39,035 nt of DNA from positions 1 to 39,035 of the forward strand of contig CALWCS010000019.1 of NCBI GenBank assembly GCA_944376425.1, in the 5' to 3' direction. Below, in pieces: positions 34,643 to 39,035 of the stretch. Source of the DNA: an uncultured Lachnospiraceae bacterium. GTDB taxonomy: Bacteria > Bacillota > Clostridia > Lachnospirales > Lachnospiraceae. Below the pieces are notes generated by a model. It was given only the letters and a program-made list of their open reading frames with translations. It made no database searches and was not told the DNA's origin. How positions within the stretch are numbered: the first letter of the stretch is position 1; every line of letters begins with the position of its first letter. A program made the translations under genes and the position numbers.

Positions 34643-35527
34643 ATGGGAATTATTGAAGCTGCAAAGCTGGTATTTGAATATGCAAAATACAGCGAAGAAG
34701 GAAGCATAGAGTCAGTAGTGCGCGCAATTGACGGTGTAGATTTGGATGTTAAGGCTGGTCAGTTTATCGCCATTTTAGGGCATAATGGTTCTGGAAAATC
34801 GACATTGGCAAAACAGATGAATGCAATTCTGACTCCGACAGAGGGGACATTGTATGTGGACGGAAAAGATACAAGGAAAGAAGAAAATATCTGGCCGATC
34901 CGACAGACAGCAGGGATGGTGTTTCAAAACCCCGATAATCAGATTATAGGAACTGTGGTAGAAGAGGATGTTGGATTCGGACCCGAAAATATGGGAATTC
35001 CGACAGAAGAAATTTGGTCACGCGTAGAACATAGCTTAAAATCAGTAGGAATGTGGGAGTATCGGAAAAATTCCCCGAATAAACTCTCAGGAGGACAAAA
35101 GCAAAGAGTTGCGATTGCAGGCGTTGTAGCGATGCATCCAAAGTGTATTGTGCTGGACGAGCCGACTGCGATGCTTGACCCGAATGGACGGAAAGAAGTA
35201 ATCCGCACTGCCTGGGAGCTAAATAAAAAAGAAGGAGTCACAGTGATTCTTATTACCCATTATATGGAAGAGGTCATTGATGCGGACAAAGTATTTGTGA
35301 TGGATAAGGGGAAAATTGTGATGCAGGGAACACCAAGAGAAATTTTTGCTCAGGTGGAAGAATTAAAAAAATATCGCCTGGCAGTTCCCCAGGTGACATT
35401 GCTCGCCTACGAATTGCGAAAAGCAGGTTTAAACCTTCCTGACTGTGTCTTAAGGGTAGAAGAACTGATAGAAGAATTAGAGAAGCTCAAATGTCAGGAG
35501 GAAGAAAAACGTGGCAATCAGAATTGA
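34643..35527 (+). CDS. ecfA1: ECF transporter ATPase EcfA1
   Basis: 294 residues. One of two ABC ATPases of the shared energy-coupling module that powers uptake of vitamins and metals by separate S components. It has Walker A GHNGSGKST, Q-loop VFQNPDNQI, signature LSGGQKQRVAIA, Walker B CIVLDEPTAMLD and switch ITHYMEE. The C-terminal tail (QVTLLAYELRKAGL) is typical. GTG 34634 is possible, but GAGG at 34631-34634 fits ATG 34643. It overlaps ecfA2 by 17 bases. No S component is encoded nearby, so this is a group II system. Confidence 0.97.
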   Translation: MGIIEAAKLVFEYAKYSEEGSIESVVRAIDGVDLDVKAGQFIAILGHNGSGKSTLAKQMNAILTPTEGTLYVDGKDTRKEENIWPIRQTAGMVFQNPDNQIIGTVVEEDVGFGPENMGIPTEEIWSRVEHSLKSVGMWEYRKNSPNKLSGGQKQRVAIAGVVAMHPKCIVLDEPTAMLDPNGRKEVIRTAWELNKKEGVTVILITHYMEEVIDADKVFVMDKGKIVMQGTPREIFAQVEELKKYRLAVPQVTLLAYELRKAGLNLPDCVLRVEELIEELEKLKCQEEEKRGNQN

Positions 35528-36359
35528 AAATTTATCGTACGTGTACAGTGAAGGAAATGCATTTGAAAAAAAGGCGCTGGATCAGATCAATTTAATCATT
35601 CCGGACGGACAGTTTATCGGAGTGATCGGACATACAGGCTCTGGAAAATCTACGCTGATTCAGCAGCTGAACGGACTGCTAAAAGGAACATCCGGAAAAA
35701 TTTTCTATAATGATCAGTGTATTTATGACGAAGGTTTTGAGATGAAAAAATTAAGAGAGAAGGTAGGGCTGGTTTTCCAGTATCCGGAATATCAGCTATT
35801 TGAAGCGACTGTTTTGGAGGACGTCTGCTTTGGACCGAAAAATGAAGGACTTTCGCCGGAAGAAGTAAAGGAAAGAGCAATAGAAGCATTGAACCAGGTA
35901 GGACTTTCCGAGGAGTACTATGAAAAATCACCGTTTGAACTTTCAGGCGGTCAAAAAAGAAGAGCAGCGATTGCGGGAATTCTTGCGATGCATCCGGAAG
36001 TACTGATTTTGGATGAACCGACGGCAGGGCTTGATCCAAAAGGAAGAGATGAGATTTTAGATCAAATTAAAAAACTGCATACAGAGAGAGGAATCACAGT
36101 CATTTTAGTTTCGCACAGCATGGAAGATGTGGCCAATTATGTAGAGCGGATTATTGTTATGAATAAAGGATGTGTCATGTTTGACGGGATTCCCAGAGAA
36201 GTATTTCAGCATTACAGGGAATTGGAAAAAATCGGGCTTGCAGCTCCGCAAGTGACATATGTGACGAAAGGACTGGAAGAACGAGGATGGAAGATTGATA
36301 CTATGGTTACAACTGTGAAAGAAGCAAAAAATGCAATTTTGAAGTCATTAGGAAAGTAG
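35511..36359 (+). CDS. ecfA2: ECF transporter ATPase EcfA2
   Basis: 282 residues from a GTG with AGGAGG (35496-35501) 9 bases upstream, inside the end of ecfA1. It has Walker A GHTGSGKST, Q-loop VFQYPEYQLFE, signature LSGGQKRRAAIA, Walker B VLILDEPTAGLD and switch VSHSMED. It pairs with EcfA1 to form the heterodimeric motor. ecfT begins 7 nt after its stop. Confidence 0.97.
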   Translation: MAIRIENLSYVYSEGNAFEKKALDQINLIIPDGQFIGVIGHTGSGKSTLIQQLNGLLKGTSGKIFYNDQCIYDEGFEMKKLREKVGLVFQYPEYQLFEATVLEDVCFGPKNEGLSPEEVKERAIEALNQVGLSEEYYEKSPFELSGGQKRRAAIAGILAMHPEVLILDEPTAGLDPKGRDEILDQIKKLHTERGITVILVSHSMEDVANYVERIIVMNKGCVMFDGIPREVFQHYRELEKIGLAAPQVTYVTKGLEERGWKIDTMVTTVKEAKNAILKSLGK

Positions 36360-36366
36360 AGAGAAT

Positions 36367-37167
36367 ATGATTAGAGATATTACAATAGGTCAATATTATC
36401 CGGCGGACTCCGTCATTCACAAATTAGACCCAAGAGTAAAATTAGCGGGAACGATTGTATACATTGTATCTTTGTTTTTATTCCAGTCATGGATTGGCTA
36501 TGTGATTGCCACGATCGCTCTTTTCAGCGTGATTAAGATATCAAAAGTACCGTTTAAATTCATGGTAAAAGGGTTAAAATCCATTATCATCTTATTGATG
36601 ATTACTGTAATTTTCAATTTATTTTTGACACCCGGAGAAACGCTTATTCAGATTTGGAGACTTAAGATTACAAAAGAAGGGCTGATGACAGCTGTTTTTA
36701 TGGCATTTCGACTGATCTACCTGATTCTTGGATCTTCGGTTCTGACGCTGACGACAACGCCGAACAATCTGACAGATGGATTGGAAAAGGCACTGCGACC
36801 TTTAAATAAAGTGAAAGTGCCGGTTCATGAAATTTCAATGGTGATGTCGATTGCACTGCGCTTTATCCCGATTCTACTAGAAGAGACGGATAAGATCATG
36901 AAAGCACAGATGGCAAGAGGAGCAGATTTTGAGAGTGGGGGATTGATCAAAAAAGCAAAAAGTCTGATTCCTCTTTTAGTACCTCTTTTTATCTCAGCAT
37001 TTCGGCGTGCCAGTGATCTGGCGATCGCTATGGAAGCTAGAGGATACCGGGGAGGAGAAGGCAGGACAAAGATGAAACCGTTGATTTATAAGACAAGGGA
37101 TAAAATGGCATATATCATAATGCTTTTGTATCTTGTCTGCATGATTGTGATTACAAGAATGATTTAA
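36367..37167 (+). CDS. ecfT: ECF transporter membrane subunit EcfT
   Basis: 266 residues. It is the transmembrane scaffold joining the ATPases to S components. It starts with the typical GQYYPADSVIHKLDPRVKL, has several membrane helices, and carries the two Ala-Arg-Gly coupling motifs, AQMARGADFESGG and AMEARGYRGGEGR, in the cytoplasmic coupling helices. GAGAGAAT is a weak ribosome binding site, so coupling to ecfA2 is likely. truA follows 8 nt after the stop. Confidence 0.97.
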   Translation: MIRDITIGQYYPADSVIHKLDPRVKLAGTIVYIVSLFLFQSWIGYVIATIALFSVIKISKVPFKFMVKGLKSIIILLMITVIFNLFLTPGETLIQIWRLKITKEGLMTAVFMAFRLIYLILGSSVLTLTTTPNNLTDGLEKALRPLNKVKVPVHEISMVMSIALRFIPILLEETDKIMKAQMARGADFESGGLIKKAKSLIPLLVPLFISAFRRASDLAIAMEARGYRGGEGRTKMKPLIYKTRDKMAYIIMLLYLVCMIVITRMI

Positions 37168-37175
37168 AGAGAGAA

Positions 37176-37952
37176 ATGAAACGTGTAAAATTAATTGTAG
37201 CATACGATGGGACAAATTACTGTGGCTGGCAGATCCAGCCAAATGGAGTTACGGTAGAAGAAATGTTAAATCATCATCTTTCCCAACTGCTCCAAGAGCC
37301 GATTAAAGTGATTGGAGCAAGCAGAACTGACGCAGGCGTTCACGCCCTTGGAAATGTCGCAGTATTCGATACAGAAGCAAGAATGCCTGCCGATAAAATT
37401 TCTTATGCGATGAATACAAGACTGCCGGCTGATATACGAATTCTGGATTCTATGGAAGTAGCGGTCAATTTTCACCCGAGAAAAAGCCGTACCATCAAAA
37501 CGTACGAATACTGTATCTATAATAGAAGGTTCCCAGACCCGACGAAACGGCTGTATTCTTATTTTACATATTATTCATTGGATATAGAAAAAATGAAAAC
37601 AGCGGCATCTTATCTCGTCGGTACGCATGATTTTAAAAGCTTCAGTACCTGGAAAGCAGAAGTCACAGATACAGTACGGACCATTTATGAGATTACGATT
37701 ACAAAAGAAAACGATTTAATACGAATTCATATCAGAGGAAATGGATTTCTGTATCATATGGTCCGCATCATTGCAGGAACTTTGATGCAGGTGGGACAGG
37801 GAATCATAAGACCTGAAGAGATAGAAAAAATTTTAGAGAAAAAGGATAGAAATGCAGCCGGACCAACAGCAAGACCAGAAGGATTAACCTTGGTTTCGAT
37901 CGAATATCCGCAGGAGGAATGGACAGAACCCTTGATTTTTCAAGAAAAATGA
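37176..37952 (+). CDS. truA: tRNA pseudouridine synthase A
   Basis: 258 residues. It makes pseudouridine at positions 38-40 of the tRNA anticodon arm. It starts MKRVKLIVAYDGTNYCGWQI; the catalytic aspartate is D52 in GASRTDAGVHALGN, and GNGFLYHMVRIIAGTLMQVG and the closing PEGL segment are conserved. It ends the ecf transcript, in the order ecfA-ecfA-ecfT-truA common in Firmicutes. Confidence 0.97.
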   Translation: MKRVKLIVAYDGTNYCGWQIQPNGVTVEEMLNHHLSQLLQEPIKVIGASRTDAGVHALGNVAVFDTEARMPADKISYAMNTRLPADIRILDSMEVAVNFHPRKSRTIKTYEYCIYNRRFPDPTKRLYSYFTYYSLDIEKMKTAASYLVGTHDFKSFSTWKAEVTDTVRTIYEITITKENDLIRIHIRGNGFLYHMVRIIAGTLMQVGQGIIRPEEIEKILEKKDRNAAGPTARPEGLTLVSIEYPQEEWTEPLIFQEK

Positions 37953-37963
37953 AAAAATGGATA

Positions 37964-37992
37964 TTGACATGATTTGCCTTCTATAATATAAT
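37964..37992 (+). promoter_or_regulatory. Promoter of rplM-rpsI
   Basis: Perfect boxes: TTGACA (37964-37969), 17 bp, TATAAT (37987-37992). A second, overlapping TATAAT lies 5 bp upstream at 37982-37987. Confidence 0.85.
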
Positions 37993-37999
37993 AGAAAAG

Positions 38000-38140
38000 C
38001 ATGACATGGAGAAAAATGTTTAAGCCAAAGCCCCGGTAGAACATTTTTTTATAACATATAGAATTTACCGCATTTGGTGCGGCAGCAGTGATATACTGGA
38101 AAGAGATACAGTCAATTCCAATATTCAAGGAGGTAAACCG
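38000..38140 (+). promoter_or_regulatory. Candidate L13 leader with attenuator-like stem
   Basis: AAAAATGTT (38012-38020) pairs perfectly with AACATTTTT (38040-38048), followed by Ts to 38050, like an AT-rich terminator. CCGCA/TGCGG (38068-38072 with 38078-38082) and TGGAA/TTCCA follow, close to the rplM ribosome binding site. L13 leader RNAs are known upstream of rplM-rpsI in low-GC Gram-positives; membership in that family is not verified here. Confidence 0.55.
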
Positions 38141-38569
38141 ATGAAGAGTTTTATGGCTAGTCCAGCAACAATTGAAAGAAAATGGTACGTAGTTGACGCT
38201 ACAGGATATACATTAGGTCGTTTAGCTTCAGAAGTGGCTAAAGTTTTAAGAGGAAAAAATAAACCGATCTTTACCCCTCACATTGACACAGGAGATTATG
38301 TGATCGTTGTTAATGCTGATAAGGTTACTGTTACAGGAAAAAAATTAGATCAGAAAATCTATTACCGTCATTCTGAATATGTAGGCGGAATGAAAGAAAT
38401 GACTCTTAGAGAAATGATGAATAAAAAGCCTGAAAGAGTAATCGAACTTGCAGTTCAGGGTATGCTTCCAAAAGGACCTTTAGGAAGATCTATGATCAAA
38501 AAACTTCATGTTTACACTGGAGCAGAGCACAACCATGCAGCTCAGAAACCAGAAGTGTTAACATTTTAA
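38141..38569 (+). CDS. rplM: 50S ribosomal protein L13
   Basis: 142 residues. L13 is an early-assembly 50S protein. It starts [20 protein letters not shown] and contains [37 protein letters not shown] and [26 protein letters not shown] lies upstream. It forms the usual pair with rpsI, 18 nt away, behind its own promoter and leader. Confidence 0.99.
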   Translation: MKSFMASPATIERKWYVVDATGYTLGRLASEVAKVLRGKNKPIFTPHIDTGDYVIVVNADKVTVTGKKLDQKIYYRHSEYVGGMKEMTLREMMNKKPERVIELAVQGMLPKGPLGRSMIKKLHVYTGAEHNHAAQKPEVLTF

Positions 38570-38587
38570 GTAAGGAGGTAAAGAACA

Positions 38588-38980
38588 GTGGCTAATTCAA
38601 AATTCTACGGAACAGGAAGAAGAAAAAAATCTATCGCAAGAGTATATTTAGTACCAGGAACAGGAAAAATTACAATCAATAAAAGAGATATTGATAACTA
38701 TTTTGGACTGGAGACTTTAAAAGTTGTTGTACGTCAGCCATTAACAGCTACTGAGACAACAGATAAATTTGACGTTTTAGTAAATGTACACGGCGGCGGA
38801 TTTACCGGACAGGCTGGTGCAATCAGACACGGAATCGCAAGAGCATTACTGCAGGTAGACAATGACTACAGACCGACACTGAAAAAAGAAGGATATCTGA
38901 CAAGAGATCCAAGAATGAAAGAAAGAAAGAAATACGGCCTCAAGGCTGCCCGTCGCGCTCCGCAGTTCAGCAAGCGCTAA
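38588..38980 (+). CDS. rpsI: 30S ribosomal protein S9
   Basis: 130 residues from a GTG start with AAGGAGG upstream. S9 reaches P-site tRNA with its C-terminal tail, here ending RRAPQFSKR. It carries [38 protein letters not shown] and [17 protein letters not shown]. It closes the operon and is followed by a terminator at the window end. Confidence 0.99.
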   Translation: MANSKFYGTGRRKKSIARVYLVPGTGKITINKRDIDNYFGLETLKVVVRQPLTATETTDKFDVLVNVHGGGFTGQAGAIRHGIARALLQVDNDYRPTLKKEGYLTRDPRMKERKKYGLKAARRAPQFSKR

Positions 38981-38998
38981 ACTTTATCAAAAGTGGTC

Positions 38999-39033
38999 AA
39001 AAACCCCGGAACTACGCGGTTTCCGGGGTTTTT
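38999..39033 (+). terminator. Terminator of rplM-rpsI
   Basis: AAAAACCCCGGAA (38999-39011) pairs perfectly with TTCCGGGGTTTTT (39021-39033), 13 bp with a 9-nt loop and a closing T-run. Confidence 0.95.
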
Positions 39034-39035
39034 CC

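Overview
The window looks like a chromosomal segment of a low-GC Firmicute of class Clostridia, most likely Lachnospiraceae. This is inferred from the S10-spc-alpha gene order, a KOW-domain gene between map and infA, a long L17, a zinc-ribbon S14, AGGAGG ribosome binding sites, clean sigma-A promoters, a clostridial adhE with Rex-like operators and a DUF3783-ftsW gene pair. No mobile element, tRNA, rRNA or CRISPR array was seen.

Layout. (1) 1-1170: a secreted protein with six Asp-rich EF-hand-like loops, then a 39-residue membrane peptide behind its own strong promoter. (2) 1171-1721: a degenerate palindromic repeat, then the S10 promoter and a folded leader of about 240 nt. (3) 1722-12837: rpsJ-rplC-rplD-rplW-rplB-rpsS-rplV-rpsC-rplP-rpmC-rpsQ-rplN-rplX-rplE-rpsN-rpsH-rplF-rplR-rpsE-rpmD-rplO-secY. 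(4) 12838-15125: a new promoter, then adk-map-KOW gene-infA. (5) 15172-19152: another strong promoter, then rpmJ-rpsM-rpsK-rpsD-rpoA-rplQ and a terminator. (6) 19251-34512: about 15 kb of unrelated genes, many with their own promoter or terminator: a PflA-like radical SAM protein, an AraC regulator divergent from galE, DUF3783-ftsW-DUF1292, a membrane protein, topB, a cyclophilin, adhE, an ECF sigma/anti-sigma pair and a GNAT acetyltransferase. (7) 34544-38980: ecfA1-ecfA2-ecfT-truA, then a new promoter and leader with rplM-rpsI and a terminator. In many Clostridia group 7 follows rplQ directly, so block 6 splits a common gene order.

Working together, the window supplies most of the ribosomal proteins, the SecY channel, alpha of RNA polymerase, IF-1, N-terminal Met removal, adenylate balance, ECF vitamin-transporter energising modules and one tRNA pseudouridine synthase. 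The accessory block adds UDP-sugar supply, septal or sporulation wall synthesis, fermentative NADH disposal by AdhE, and stress or surface signalling.

The least expected content is non-coding. Nearly every long gap inside the ribosomal clusters (before rpsJ, rpsH, rplF, adk, rpsM, rpoA, rplQ and rplM) contains long near-perfect inverted repeats that would fold as RNA. They are candidates for ribosomal-protein autoregulation, attenuation or RNA processing. No wholly new protein system is evident. The best leads are these RNA elements, the paired Rex-like operators at adhE, the promoter hidden in a palindrome before rpmJ, and the small membrane peptide.
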